Shown one piece after another: positions 17,546 through 26,524 of a stretch of 64,000 bases of DNA (the first letter of the stretch is position 1; every line of letters begins with the position of its first letter). Source of the stretch: Cellulomonas cellasea (GTDB lineage Bacteria; Actinomycetota; Actinomycetes; Actinomycetales; Cellulomonadaceae). The DNA is taken from positions 1 through 64,000 of the forward strand of contig NZ_BJLR01000022.1 of assembly GCF_006538745.1 (NCBI RefSeq), in the 5' to 3' direction. The notes beneath the pieces are model-generated. The model saw only the letters and a program-made list of their open reading frames with translations, did no database searches and was not told the origin of the DNA. The position numbers and the translations under genes were made by a program.

Positions 17546-18262
17546 ATGTCGCTGCGTCCCGTGCTCGCCGTCGCCTCCGCCGGCGCCCTGCTGCTGCTCA
17601 CCGGCTGCGGTGCCGCGGCGTTCGGCCCCGAGCGCACCGAGGAGCGCCCCGCCGACGGGGTGACGGCCGTCGAGCTCGCGACGTCCGGGACCCTCGTCGT
17701 CGAGCAGGGCGACGACCCCTCGCTCACGGTCACCGCGGGCCGCAACGTGCTCGCGCAGCTCACGAGCGAGGTGCGCGACGGCGTCCTCGTGCTCGACCAC
17801 GACGACCGGCCGGGCTGGTCGCGGACCGGGAAGGTGGAGTACCGCCTCGTGGTCGACCGGCTCGACGCGGTCCGGGTCGAGGGCTCGGGGCAGGTACGGG
17901 TCGACGACGGCGTCGCGGCGGGCGACGAGCTCACGATCCTCGTCGAGGGCTCGGGGGACGTCCGCGTGGAGGGCGTCGACGTCGAGGAGGTCGTCGCGAG
18001 CAACCAGGGGTCCGGCAGCATCGCGCTCGCGGGGACGGCGGAGCGGCAGAGCGTCACGGTCGACGGCTCGGGCGGCTACGACGCGGCGGACCTGCGCACG
18101 CGCGAGGCGGCGGTCGCGGTCGAGGGCTCGGGCGGCGCCCAGGTCGACGTCACGGGGACGCTCGACGCGAGCGTGTCGGGGAGCGGGTCGGTCACGCACA
18201 CCGGCGGGGCACGCGTCACGTCGGACGTCGACGGGTCCGGGTCGGTGCGCGAGGGGTCCTGA
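17546..18262 (+). CDS. Lipoprotein with DUF2807 (GIN/head domain) beta-helix
   Basis: 238 residues. The signal peptide ends in a lipobox, 'LLLLTGCG', so the protein is anchored to the outer face of the membrane through its Cys. The mature part repeats a short unit around VEGSG/VDGSG/VSGSG seven or so times, giving the parallel beta-helix of the DUF2807 family. Family members are adhesin-like; no enzymatic residues are apparent. ATG at 17546 has GTGAGG about 6 bases upstream. It stands alone downstream of the luxS operon. Confidence 0.87.
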   Translation: MSLRPVLAVASAGALLLLTGCGAAAFGPERTEERPADGVTAVELATSGTLVVEQGDDPSLTVTAGRNVLAQLTSEVRDGVLVLDHDDRPGWSRTGKVEYRLVVDRLDAVRVEGSGQVRVDDGVAAGDELTILVEGSGDVRVEGVDVEEVVASNQGSGSIALAGTAERQSVTVDGSGGYDAADLRTREAAVAVEGSGGAQVDVTGTLDASVSGSGSVTHTGGARVTSDVDGSGSVREGS

Positions 18263-18303
18263 GGCGAGCGCGCCGCGCGCGGCACCGGGTCGCCGGGCGG
18301 CGG

Positions 18304-19035
18304 TCAGCTCGCGTCTCCTCCCGCGTCCCGCGCGGCTGCCGCGTCGCGCCCGGCGGACCCGTCCGGCGCGGCCGGCCCGTCCGGTCCGGTCCGGACGAGG
18401 CGCACGTGCGTCACCGTCGCCGAGCTCACGAGCTCCGCGCACGTGAAGCCCGTCGGGCCGCCGTCGAGGTCGTCGAAGAGCCGCTCGCCCGCCCCGAGGA
18501 AGATCGGGACGAGCGCCAGGTGCAGCTCGTCGACCCGGCCGGCGCGCAGGTAGAGCTGCACGGTCCGTGCACCGCCCCCGAGCCGCACGTCCTGGCCGTC
18601 GGCGGCGTCGAAGGCCAGGTCGAGCGCGCGGTCGGGGTCGTCGACGAAGCGGAAGGTCGTGCCGCCCTCCATCGTCAGCGACGGTCGCGGGTGGTGCGTC
18701 AGGACGACCACGGGGTGGTGGAACGGCGGGTTCGGCCCCCACCAGCCGCGCCAGGACTCGTCGGGCCACGGGCCGCGCACCGGGGAGAACATGTTCCGGC
18801 CCATGAGCGTCGCGCCGATCCCGGTCTCGCCGCGCCGCACGACGTCGTCGTCGACGCCCCGCTCGCCCGCGGCGTCGCCGGCGCGCCCCTCGCCGCCGTG
18901 GAACGACGGCGTCGCGAACGCCCACTCGTGGAGGCGCTCGCCGCCGACGCCGAGCGGGTTCTCGAGGCCCTGGTGCGGGCCGGCGACGTAGCCGTCGAGC
19001 GACATCGCGAGGTTGTGGACGCGCAGCAGCGGCAC
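18304..19035 (-). CDS. Dihydrofolate reductase family protein (RibD C-terminal-like)
   Basis: 243 residues with the RibD_C/DHFR-like fold: 'NLAMSLDGYVAGP' at the N-terminus, 'TLMGRNMFSP', 'VVVLTHHPR' and 'VRLGGGARTVQLYL' for NADPH binding. Members are reductases of unknown substrate, common in actinobacteria beside YCII/ECF sigma genes as here. GTG at 19035 is chosen from the domain start and the purine-rich AGAAGGCAGG upstream. The C-terminal 30 residues are Asp/Ala/Gly-rich and atypical. It ends the ECF sigma/YCII cluster on the minus strand. Confidence 0.85.
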   Translation of the reverse strand: MPLLRVHNLAMSLDGYVAGPHQGLENPLGVGGERLHEWAFATPSFHGGEGRAGDAAGERGVDDDVVRRGETGIGATLMGRNMFSPVRGPWPDESWRGWWGPNPPFHHPVVVLTHHPRPSLTMEGGTTFRFVDDPDRALDLAFDAADGQDVRLGGGARTVQLYLRAGRVDELHLALVPIFLGAGERLFDDLDGGPTGFTCAELVSSATVTHVRLVRTGPDGPAAPDGSAGRDAAAARDAGGDAS

Positions 19036-19142
19036 GGGGACCTGCCTTCTCGAGGCTCGGGGGCGGACACCGGGGAGACCGCGCGGGCGCGCCGAACTCA
19101 TCGGTGCCCGGGTCCCGAGGGTGTGCGCCACGGCGGTCGTGC

Positions 19143-20360
19143 TCAGGCGAGCTCGCGCCGGCGCCGCTCGAGGAACGCCCGCTCGGCGCCGTTCGCGCAC
19201 CGGGCGAGCGCCTCGTCGTACGCCGCGACCGCCTCCTCGCGGCGGCCGAGCCGGCGCAGCAGGTCGGCGCGGACGGCGTGGAGGACGTGGAACGTCGTGA
19301 GCCCGAGCGGGTCGACGGCCGCCAGCGCCACCGCCGGCCCCTCGACCTCCGCCAGCGCGACCGCGCGGTTGAGCGCGACGACCGGGGAGCCGGTCAGCGC
19401 GAGCAGGTGGTCGTAGAGCGCGAGGACCTGCGCCCAGTCGGTCGAGGCGACGTCCGGCGCGTCGGCGTGCACCGCCTGGATCGCGGCCTGCAGCTGGAAC
19501 GGCCCGGGGCGCCCGCGGCGCAGGCACCACCGCACGAGGTCCTGCCCCTCGGCGACGAGCGCCTGGTCCCACGCGCCGCGGTCCTGCTCCGCGAGCGGCA
19601 CGAGCGCTCCGTCGGGCCCGGTGCGGGCGGCGCGGCGCGAGTCGACGAGCAGGAGCAGCGCGAGCAGGCCGACCACCTCCTCCTCGTCGGGCATGAGCTC
19701 GGCGAGGAGGCGCGCGAGCCGGACCGCCTCCGCGCACAGGTCCGCGCGCACGAGCGCGTCGCCGGCGCTCGCGGTGTGCCCCTCGGTGAAGACCAGGTAC
19801 ACGACCGCGAGGACCGCACGGAGCCGGTCGGGCAGCTCGGCGTCGTCCGGGACGCGGTACGGGATGCGCGCGTCGCGGATCTTGGCCTTCGCGCGGACGA
19901 GCCGCTGCGCCATCGCCTGCTCCTCGACGAGGAACGCGCGGGCGATCTCGGCGGTCGTGAGGCCGCCGACCATCCGCAGGGTCAGCGCGACGCGCGCCGC
20001 GGGCGAGAGCGCCGGGTGGCAGCACGTGAACACGAGGCGCAACCGGTCGTCGTGCACGGGACCCTCCTCGGTCGGCTCGGGCGAGGCGTGCAGGAGGGCG
20101 GCCTGCGCGTGGCGGTCCGCGCGGGTCGACTCGCGCCGGATCCGGTCGATCGCCTTGCGGCGCGCGGTCGTGAGCACCCAGCCCGCGGGGCTCGGCGGCA
20201 GACCGAAGACGGGCCAGCGCTCGACGGCCGCCGCGAACGCGTCCTGCACCGCGTCCTCGGCGAGGTCCAGGTCGCCGAGGACGCGGGTGAGGACGGCGAC
20301 GGCCCGCGCGTGCTCCGCACGGAACACCCGCTCGACGTCCGCGAGGCCGACCGTCGTCAT
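19143..20360 (-). CDS. RNA polymerase ECF sigma factor, ECF42-like, with C-terminal extension
   Basis: 405 residues, twice the length of a normal ECF sigma. Region 2 ('[19 protein letters not shown]', '[16 protein letters not shown]') and region 4 HTH ('[21 protein letters not shown]') are followed by about 220 residues with DUF6596 and TPR-like helices (residues about 185-400). This long form defines the ECF42 group, which has no anti-sigma factor and is encoded next to a YCII/DGPF protein, as it is here. The start ATG at 20360 is 7 bases from the YCII stop. The C-terminal extension is required for activity in studied relatives. Confidence 0.93.
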   Translation of the reverse strand: MTTVGLADVERVFRAEHARAVAVLTRVLGDLDLAEDAVQDAFAAAVERWPVFGLPPSPAGWVLTTARRKAIDRIRRESTRADRHAQAALLHASPEPTEEGPVHDDRLRLVFTCCHPALSPAARVALTLRMVGGLTTAEIARAFLVEEQAMAQRLVRAKAKIRDARIPYRVPDDAELPDRLRAVLAVVYLVFTEGHTASAGDALVRADLCAEAVRLARLLAELMPDEEEVVGLLALLLLVDSRRAARTGPDGALVPLAEQDRGAWDQALVAEGQDLVRWCLRRGRPGPFQLQAAIQAVHADAPDVASTDWAQVLALYDHLLALTGSPVVALNRAVALAEVEGPAVALAAVDPLGLTTFHVLHAVRADLLRRLGRREEAVAAYDEALARCANGAERAFLERRRRELA

Positions 20361-20367
20361 GCGGGAG

Positions 20368-20721
20368 TCAGCGCCCCTGGGCGAACTGGAACGGGCGGAC
20401 CTCCACGGGCAGCTCGGTGGCGCGCGCCATGCGGCGGCCCCAGCCGAGCGCCACGTCGAGGTCGGGGACGTCGATCACCGTGAAGCCCCCGAGGTGCTCC
20501 TTGCCCTCGAGGTACGGGCCGTCGGTCACGAGCACCTCGTCGTCCTGCGCGCGCAGGACCGTCGCGGTGCTCGCGTCGTGCAGGCCGCCGGTGAACAGCC
20601 AGACACCGGCGGCGCGCAGCTCGGCGTCGAGCGCCTCGACCGCGGCCATGATCGGTCCGAGCACCTCCGGCTCGGGCGCCGGGCCGTCGGGCTGCATCAC
20701 GCTGAGGAGGTACTGCGTCAT
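20368..20721 (-). CDS. YCII-related (DGPF domain) protein
   Basis: 117 residues of the YCII/DGPF family, recognised by '[13 protein letters not shown]' and '[18 protein letters not shown]', which contains the DGPF-like motif. The biochemical role is unknown; the family is the usual partner and likely target of ECF42 sigma factors. ATG at 20721 has a strong ribosome binding site, AGGAGGGG, 5 bases away. An ECF42-like promoter could be CGTCGA (20797-20802) and CGTTC (20779-20783) on the minus strand, but this is a weak match. Confidence 0.92.
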   Translation of the reverse strand: MTQYLLSVMQPDGPAPEPEVLGPIMAAVEALDAELRAAGVWLFTGGLHDASTATVLRAQDDEVLVTDGPYLEGKEHLGGFTVIDVPDLDVALGWGRRMARATELPVEVRPFQFAQGR

Positions 20722-20957
20722 GGGAACCCCTCCTGGGGGATCACGGCCGACCCCGTGCCGGCCTCTCACCTTCTACACGAACGGCGGCCCGCGAGATCGA
20801 CGTGCGCCGACCGATGAGTTCTCGCCCGCAAAGAGGTCGACCCGTGTCGGTGGGGGCGAGCACACTGGTCGCTCCCCCGCCCGCGCCGCACCACCGGCGC
20901 GAGGCGCACTGCGCGACGCCGCGCGTCCCCGTTCCTCCCGAGCGACAGGTGTGACTT

Positions 20958-22514
20958 GTGACCGAGACCCGGACCGAACCGGTCCCGAACGCCCTACCGG
21001 GCGCCCCCGGGCCCACCGACCCGTCCGACCCCGCGGCGACCCACGCCCCCGACCGCATGACGGCCCGCGACCGCACGGCCGTCTCGCTGCTCCTGGTGTC
21101 CGCGTTCGTGGTCATCCTCAACGAGACCGTCATGGGGGTCGCGCTCCCGCGCCTCATGGAGGACCTGGCGATCACGGCGAGCGCCGCGCAGTGGGTCACG
21201 ACCGCCTTCATGCTGACGATGGCCGTGGTCATCCCGATCACGGGCTTCGTGCTGCAGCGCACGACGACGCGAGCGGCGTTCCTCGCGGCGATGGGCCTGT
21301 TCAGCGTGGGCACGCTCGTGTGCGCGCTCGCGCCCGGCTTCGAGGTGCTGCTGCTCGGCCGCGTCGTGCAGGCGAGCGGCACCGCGATCATGATGCCGCT
21401 GCTCATGACGACCGTCATGACCGTCACGCCGCCCGCGAGCCGCGGCCGCACGATGGGCAACATCTCCGTCGTCATCTCGGTCGCGCCGGCCCTCGGGCCG
21501 ACGATCTCCGGGTTCGTGCTCAGCGTGCTCGACTGGCGCTGGCTCTTCGGGCTCGTGCTCCCGATCGCCGTCGGCGCGCTCGCGCTCGGGGCCGCGCGCC
21601 TCGTCAACCTCACGACGCCGCGCGAGGCCCGCGTCGACGTCCTCTCGGTGGTCCTCTCGGCGCTCGCGTTCGGCGGGATCGTGTACGGCCTGAGCCGCGT
21701 CGGCGAGTCCGCCGCGGGCGGTGGGGCGAGCGCGGCGTGGACCGCGCTGGGCGTCGGGCTCGTGACGCTCGGGCTGTTCGTCGCCCGCCAGCTCGTGCTG
21801 CAGCGGACCGACGCCGCGCTGCTCGACCTGCGCACGTTCCGCTCCCCGGTGTTCACCGTCGCGATCGTGCTCATGGCGATCAGCATGATGTCGCTGTTCG
21901 GCACGATCATCCTGCTCCCGCTCTACGCGCAGCAGGTGCTCGGCCTCGAGGCGCTGCAGACCGGGCTGCTCATGCTCCCGGGCGGCCTGCTCATGGGCTT
22001 CCTGGCGCCGTCCGTGGGCCGCGCCTACGACCGGTTCGGGCCGCGCGTGCTGCTCGTCCCGGGCGCGACGATCGTCAGCATCGCGGCGTGGCTGCTCGCG
22101 ACGCTCGGGGAGCAGAGCTCGCCGTGGCTGCTGCTCACGGGGCACGTCGTGCTCAGCGTCGGGCTCGCGCTCATGTTCACGCCGCTGTTCACCGCGTCGC
22201 TCGGCTCGCTCACGCCGAACCTGTACTCGCACGGCAGCGCGATGGTCGGCACGGTCCAGCAGGTCGCGGGCGCGGCCGGGACGGCGCTGTTCGTCACGGT
22301 GCTGACGGCGCGCGCGGCGACGCTCACCGACACCGGTGCGGGGCCCGTCACGTCCATGGCCGGTGGGGTGCACGCCGCGTTCCTCGTGGGCGCGGTGATC
22401 TCGGTGCTCGCGATCCCCGCGGCGTTCGCGGTGCGGGTCCCGCGGGACGCCGGGCACGGCGACGGCGCGCACAGCGTCGAGGGCGCGGGGTCCGCTCCCG
22501 CCGGGGTGCACTGA
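20958..22514 (+). CDS. MFS drug-type exporter, DHA2 family
   Basis: 518 residues with about 14 membrane helices, the DHA2 (EmrB/QacA-like) arrangement. Seen: 'LNETVMGVALPRLMEDL' in helix 1 and 'ITGFVLQRTTTRAAFLAAMGLFSVG' around loop 2-3, typical of motif D1/A; 'GRVVQASGTAIMMP' in helix 4 and 'VISVAPALGPTISGFVL' (motif C, antiporter signature) in helix 5. Probably a proton-driven exporter of lipophilic compounds. The first 40 residues are a hydrophilic Pro/Asp-rich tail. GTG at 20958 is only 4 bases from the stem of CAGGTGTG, so the start is somewhat uncertain. Confidence 0.9.
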   Translation: MTETRTEPVPNALPGAPGPTDPSDPAATHAPDRMTARDRTAVSLLLVSAFVVILNETVMGVALPRLMEDLAITASAAQWVTTAFMLTMAVVIPITGFVLQRTTTRAAFLAAMGLFSVGTLVCALAPGFEVLLLGRVVQASGTAIMMPLLMTTVMTVTPPASRGRTMGNISVVISVAPALGPTISGFVLSVLDWRWLFGLVLPIAVGALALGAARLVNLTTPREARVDVLSVVLSALAFGGIVYGLSRVGESAAGGGASAAWTALGVGLVTLGLFVARQLVLQRTDAALLDLRTFRSPVFTVAIVLMAISMMSLFGTIILLPLYAQQVLGLEALQTGLLMLPGGLLMGFLAPSVGRAYDRFGPRVLLVPGATIVSIAAWLLATLGEQSSPWLLLTGHVVLSVGLALMFTPLFTASLGSLTPNLYSHGSAMVGTVQQVAGAAGTALFVTVLTARAATLTDTGAGPVTSMAGGVHAAFLVGAVISVLAIPAAFAVRVPRDAGHGDGAHSVEGAGSAPAGVH

Positions 22515-22532
22515 GACAGACCACGACGAACC

Positions 22533-22604
22533 GGGCGCCACCCGTGTGCGGTGCGTCACGAAGCCCCCTCGGGGCCCGTGACGCACTTGCTCCGGGTGGC
22601 GCCC
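22533..22604. promoter_or_regulatory. Nested 72-bp inverted repeat between the MFS and xylanase genes
   Basis: Outer arms GGGCGCCACCC (22533-22543) and GGGTGGCGCCC (22594-22604), middle arms GTGCGTCAC (22551-22559) and GTGACGCAC (22578-22586), and inner arms GCCCC/GGGGC (22563-22575) share one centre. The unpaired spacers between outer and middle arms are 7 bases on both sides. It may stop transcription from the MFS gene, act as a multi-site operator for the xylanase, or both. Confidence 0.7.
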
Positions 22605-22617
22605 GTCTGCGTACGGT
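22587..22617 (+). promoter_or_regulatory. Candidate promoter of the xylanase gene
   Basis: TTGCTC (22587-22592) and TACGGT (22612-22617), 19 bases apart. The -35 box sits in the right-hand spacer of the nested palindrome, so a protein bound there would block the polymerase. Confidence 0.45.
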
Positions 22618-22659
22618 GGAGCCACCGACGTGCCACCGACCGGGGGGAGCTGCGCCGTC

Positions 22660-24393
22660 GTGCGACGCCTCATCCCTGCGCTGGTCCTCGCGGCCGGCGC
22701 CCTCGTCCTCGTCGTGGTCCTGCTCGCGGGGCCCCTCTCGCCGAGCCCGGAACCCGGGCGCACCGAGAGCCAGCCGATCGCCACCGCCGCGCCCGAGCGC
22801 GTGAGCACCGTCCTGTCGAGCGAGTTCGAGGACGGCACCGACGGCTGGGAGGGCCTCGGCAGCGCCGAGGTCGCGACCCGCGAGGGCGACGCGCGCAGCG
22901 GTGCGTCGAGCCTGCTCGTGAGCGGGCGCAGCGAGGCCTGGAACGGCGCGCTGCTCGACCTCGAGGGCGTGCTGACCGCCGAGACGGAGCACGTGCTGTC
23001 GGTGTGGGTGCGGCTGGCGCCCGCCGCGGCGACGCCGGACGGGGCGGGGGACGGCGAGGACGGCGGCGAGGGCGGGGATGCCGACGGCGCCGCCGCGGGC
23101 GAGGGCGCGGCCGACGGTGCGGCCGAGGAGGGTGCGAAGGACGAGCTCCAGCTCACCGTCCGGCGTGACGCCGACGGCGAGCGGGTCTACGACCACCTCG
23201 TGCGCACGTCTGTCGGCACCGACGCGTGGGTCGAGCTGCGCACCGCGTACACGCTGCCCGAGGGCTCGCAGCACCCCGAGCTCTACGTCGAGTCGACCGG
23301 CACCCTCGCCGACCTGCTCGTCGACGACGTGACCGTGACCAAGGAGGCGCCCCCGGTGCAGACCGACATCCCCGCGCTCCGCGACGCGCTCGCGGGCGAC
23401 TTCCCGGTGGGCACCGCCGTCGGCCGTCAGGACCTCGACGGCGCGCCCGCCGAGCTCCTGACGCGGCACTTCTCGACGATCACGCCCGAGAACGCCCTCA
23501 AGCCCTCGAGCCTGCAGCCCCACGAAGGCGAGTTCACGTTCGAGCAGGCCGACCAGGTGCTCGACTTCGCGGTCGCGCACGGCCTGACCGTGCACGGCCA
23601 CACGCTCGTGTGGCACCGCTCGACGCCCGACTGGTTCTTCGAGGCCCCCGACGGGCGCGAGCTCGGGCAGAGCCCCGAGGACCAGGCGCTCCTGCTGGCC
23701 CGGCTCGAGGCGCACGTGCGGGCCGTCGCAGGCCACCTCCAGGAGCGCTACGGCGACGCCAACCCGGTGCGCACGTGGGACGTCGTCAACGAGGCGATCG
23801 ACCCCGAGGAGGACGACGGCCTGCGCCGCAACCGGTGGTACGCGGTGCTGGGCCCCGAGTACGTCGCCCACGCGTTCCGGATCGCGCGCGAGGTCTTCGG
23901 CCCCGACACCGTCCTGTACCTCAACGACTACGGCACCGAGGGCGCGGCGAAGCGGCGTGCCGCCGCCGACGTCGTGCGGCGGCTGCTCGACGAGGGCGTC
24001 CCGGTCGACGGGGTCGGCCACCAGATGCACGTCAACCTGGGCGTGCCGGTCTCGCGGATCGAGGACACCATCGCGACCTTCGAGGACCTCGGCGTGCGGC
24101 AGGCCGTCACCGAGCTCGACGTCGCGATCGCGCAGTCGCCCGACGAGGTGCTCGACCGCACACCACCCGAGCGGCTCGACGAGCAGGGCCGGTACTACCA
24201 GGACCTCCTCGCCGCGTTCCGCCGGCACCCGGGCGCCGTCTCGTCGCTCAGCGTGTGGGGGCTCTACGACGCGCGGAGCTGGCTGCGCGCGTGGCCGACC
24301 GAGCGCCCGTACGAGGCGCCGCTGCTGTTCGACGGGGACCTGCAGGCGAAGCCGGCGTACTGGGGCCTCGTCGACCCGGCGCGGCTGGACTGA
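22660..24393 (+). CDS. GH10 endo-1,4-beta-xylanase with N-terminal CBM-like domain
   Basis: 577 residues. An N-terminal hydrophobic segment (about 6-28) is a signal peptide or membrane anchor; no clear cleavage site is visible. Residues about 48-225 form a beta-rich carbohydrate-binding domain like CBM4/9, interrupted at about 125-160 by an acidic Gly/Ala/Glu/Asp-rich insert. The GH10 barrel follows (about 235-577): acid/base Glu378 in 'WDVVNEAID', nucleophile Glu485 in 'AVTELDVAI', also 'TPENALKPSSLQP' and 'VHGHTLVWH'. It cleaves the xylan backbone outside the cell. GTG at 22660 is preferred to the one at 22630 because GGGGGAG lies upstream and the hydrophobic segment follows directly. Confidence 0.94.
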   Translation: MRRLIPALVLAAGALVLVVVLLAGPLSPSPEPGRTESQPIATAAPERVSTVLSSEFEDGTDGWEGLGSAEVATREGDARSGASSLLVSGRSEAWNGALLDLEGVLTAETEHVLSVWVRLAPAAATPDGAGDGEDGGEGGDADGAAAGEGAADGAAEEGAKDELQLTVRRDADGERVYDHLVRTSVGTDAWVELRTAYTLPEGSQHPELYVESTGTLADLLVDDVTVTKEAPPVQTDIPALRDALAGDFPVGTAVGRQDLDGAPAELLTRHFSTITPENALKPSSLQPHEGEFTFEQADQVLDFAVAHGLTVHGHTLVWHRSTPDWFFEAPDGRELGQSPEDQALLLARLEAHVRAVAGHLQERYGDANPVRTWDVVNEAIDPEEDDGLRRNRWYAVLGPEYVAHAFRIAREVFGPDTVLYLNDYGTEGAAKRRAAADVVRRLLDEGVPVDGVGHQMHVNLGVPVSRIEDTIATFEDLGVRQAVTELDVAIAQSPDEVLDRTPPERLDEQGRYYQDLLAAFRRHPGAVSSLSVWGLYDARSWLRAWPTERPYEAPLLFDGDLQAKPAYWGLVDPARLD

Positions 24394-24422
24394 ACCGGCC
24401 GGCGACACGTCGGGACTGCGGC

Positions 24423-24448
24423 CGGGCGGAACCGGGCGCGTCCGCCCG
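24423..24448. terminator. Terminator between the xylanase and a convergent lipoprotein gene
   Basis: CGGGCGGA (24423-24430) pairs with TCCGCCCG (24441-24448) around a 10-base loop, 6 bases from the stop of the minus-strand gene. Confidence 0.45.
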
Positions 24449-24454
24449 TGCCGC

Positions 24455-25054
24455 TCACGTGTCGTACTCGAGCCCGTCCCACGGCTCGTAGTACGCGATG
24501 AAGTTGCCCGGCTCGATGTTCAGCATCGCCGTGCCGTCGTACTCCTGGAAGCGCCACCCGAACTCGGTCCCGTCGACCTCCTCGAGGAACGGCTCGACGT
24601 CGACGGGCTCCAGCACGTGGTCCCCCAGCTCGGCCAGCCGCGCCTGCACCAGGTCGTCGGCGCCGGCCGGGACCGCCTGCATGGGAGGGACCCCGTCGGG
24701 CCGCGCGACCGCGTCGACCCGCACCTCGTCGAACGTCCCGTCGGCGTGCCACAGGAACAGCCCGACGTACGAGGGCCCGCCGGGCTCGGGGCTGAACAGC
24801 TCGTCGCTCAGGAAGAACCGGCGCCCGTCCTCGGCCGTCCCCGCGTAAGGGACGTGATAGTCGTCGGGGACGATCGTGAACCGCTCGGGCGCTGCTCCGG
24901 GCACGGGATCTCCTTCGCGCGGGCTCGTCGGTGACGGGACGCAGCCGGCGAGCACGGCGACGAGCGCGAGCGCCGTCACGACCCGTCGGCCGAGGTGCAC
25001 GGTCGGCCGCGCGGCAGGTCGGTACGTCCGGCGCAGGGCAGTCGACTCGTCCAC
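24455..25054 (-). CDS. Lipoprotein of unknown function
   Basis: About 199 residues. A lipobox, 'LVAVLAGC', follows a hydrophobic stretch, so it is exported and lipid-anchored. The mature part is acidic and mixed alpha/beta with no family I recognise ('YVGLFLWHADGTFDEVRV' and 'WRFQEYDGTAMLNIEPGNF' are its most distinctive stretches). GTG at 25054 is preceded by TACGGT with 7 bases between, a leaderless signal. The alternative GTG at 25000 would give a more typical, shorter signal peptide; the choice is open. Confidence 0.7.
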   Translation of the reverse strand: MDESTALRRTYRPAARPTVHLGRRVVTALALVAVLAGCVPSPTSPREGDPVPGAAPERFTIVPDDYHVPYAGTAEDGRRFFLSDELFSPEPGGPSYVGLFLWHADGTFDEVRVDAVARPDGVPPMQAVPAGADDLVQARLAELGDHVLEPVDVEPFLEEVDGTEFGWRFQEYDGTAMLNIEPGNFIAYYEPWDGLEYDT

Positions 25055-25165
25055 GCCGCACACCGTAGGGCGGCGCGCCCACACTGTCGAAGCCCCGCAC
25101 GCCCAGGTGCCGGGCGCGCCGGGCCGACCTCTGTCCGGCGCGCCGACGTCCCACCGGCACCGGCG

Positions 25166-26407
25166 TCAGGCCAGCGTGCCGTCGCGGGCGAGCCCCGCGG
25201 CCTCGCGCGTGCGCCGGTTCGCGTGCGGCGACCAGCGGGGCACCGTGACCCCGAGCGCGACGGCCGCCAGCAGCGCCAGCCCGCCCGTCGCGGCCACGCC
25301 GAGCGCGAGGCTGCCGAGCGCCGCTCCCCCGGCGACGACGAGCGGACCGGCGGCGACGCCGGAGTCCTGCAGGAGCCGCCACGCTCCCAGGAACTGCGAC
25401 CGGGCCGCCGGCGGTGCGACGTCCGCGCCGAGCGTCATGAGCAGCCCCGAGCCGATGCCGTTGCCGAGGCCCAGCGCCATCGCGGCGACGGCGAGCGCCG
25501 GCAGCGTCCCGGCGAGCGGCAGGGCGACGCCCAGGACGAGCATCGACGGGACCGCGATCCACAGGCGCCCGCGCCGGTCCATGACGTGCCCCGCGGGGTA
25601 GAAGAGCAGCATGTCGACCGCGCCGGAGAGCCCGAACACGAGGCTCGTCGTGGCCGGCGCGAGCCCGAGGTGCTCGGACCACAGCGGCAGCACGACCTGG
25701 CGGGCGCCGCGCACCGCGCCGACGAGGAGCACCGCGACGCCCAGGGAGGTCAGGACGCGGCGGTGCTCGCGCAGCACCGCACGCACCGGGACCCGGGCCG
25801 CGGTGCGCCGCCGCACCGTCTCGGCCCCGGCGGCGTCCGGCACCGCGAGCACGACGGCCCCCGCGAGCAGCGTGGTGGCGACCGCGAGGCCGAACGCCGC
25901 GGACGTCCCGCCGAGGTGCACCGCGAGCGCCCCCGCGAACGGCCCCAGGAACGACCCGATGCGGCTGACCCCGCCGAGCGTCGACAGCGCCCGGGCACGG
26001 GTCTCGACGGGCGTGATCTCGGTGAGGTACGACTGCCGCGCCAGCTGGTACACCGACGCGGTCGCGCCGGTGCCGAGCACGGACACGGCGAGCACGAGCA
26101 GGTCCCGGGACAGCGCCGCACCCGTGAGCGTGAACGCCGCGACGCCCGAGGCGACGAGCATCGCCCGGCGGTCGCCGACCCGCGACGCGAGCCAGCCCGC
26201 GGGCACGTCGCCGAGGATCTGGCCGACGCCGACCATCGCGGCGAGGAGCCCGGCGAGCGCGAGCGACGCGCCACGCTGCGACGCGGTCACGGCGACCATC
26301 GGCACGGCCGCCCCGAGGCCGACCTGGAACACGAGAGCAGGCAGGTACACCCCGGCGAGCGACCGGCGGTCGAGGAAGGCCGGCGTGCGGCGGGCTGTCG
26401 AGCTCAT
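25166..26407 (-). CDS. MFS transporter, 12-helix type
   Basis: 413 residues with 12 predicted membrane helices. The loop between helices 2 and 3 has the MFS motif A, 'GWLASRVGDRRAMLVAS', and 'YQLARQSYLTEITPVETRARALSTLGGVSRIG' like helix 4-5 features are those of sugar-efflux/MdtG-like exporters. Substrate unknown. ATG at 26407; CAGACT lies 8 bases upstream. It sits between two genes of other function and is likely transcribed alone. Confidence 0.87.
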   Translation of the reverse strand: MSSTARRTPAFLDRRSLAGVYLPALVFQVGLGAAVPMVAVTASQRGASLALAGLLAAMVGVGQILGDVPAGWLASRVGDRRAMLVASGVAAFTLTGAALSRDLLVLAVSVLGTGATASVYQLARQSYLTEITPVETRARALSTLGGVSRIGSFLGPFAGALAVHLGGTSAAFGLAVATTLLAGAVVLAVPDAAGAETVRRRTAARVPVRAVLREHRRVLTSLGVAVLLVGAVRGARQVVLPLWSEHLGLAPATTSLVFGLSGAVDMLLFYPAGHVMDRRGRLWIAVPSMLVLGVALPLAGTLPALAVAAMALGLGNGIGSGLLMTLGADVAPPAARSQFLGAWRLLQDSGVAAGPLVVAGGAALGSLALGVAATGGLALLAAVALGVTVPRWSPHANRRTREAAGLARDGTLA

Positions 26408-26524
26408 CGCCGGTCAGTCTGACGCGCGCTCGCCGCGGCGCGCAGCGCGGTCTCGCGCGTCGGGAGCACGTCGCGTCGCCGCCCGGCACCGGCGTCGCAC
26501 GCCCCGGGGGCGCCGCGCCCGGTC

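Noticed and set aside
22630-22659. GTG at 22630 as start of the xylanase
   Set aside because: GTG 22660 has GGGGGAG upstream and is followed directly by a signal-type hydrophobic segment; the upstream codons add an unlikely Pro/Gly/Cys extension.
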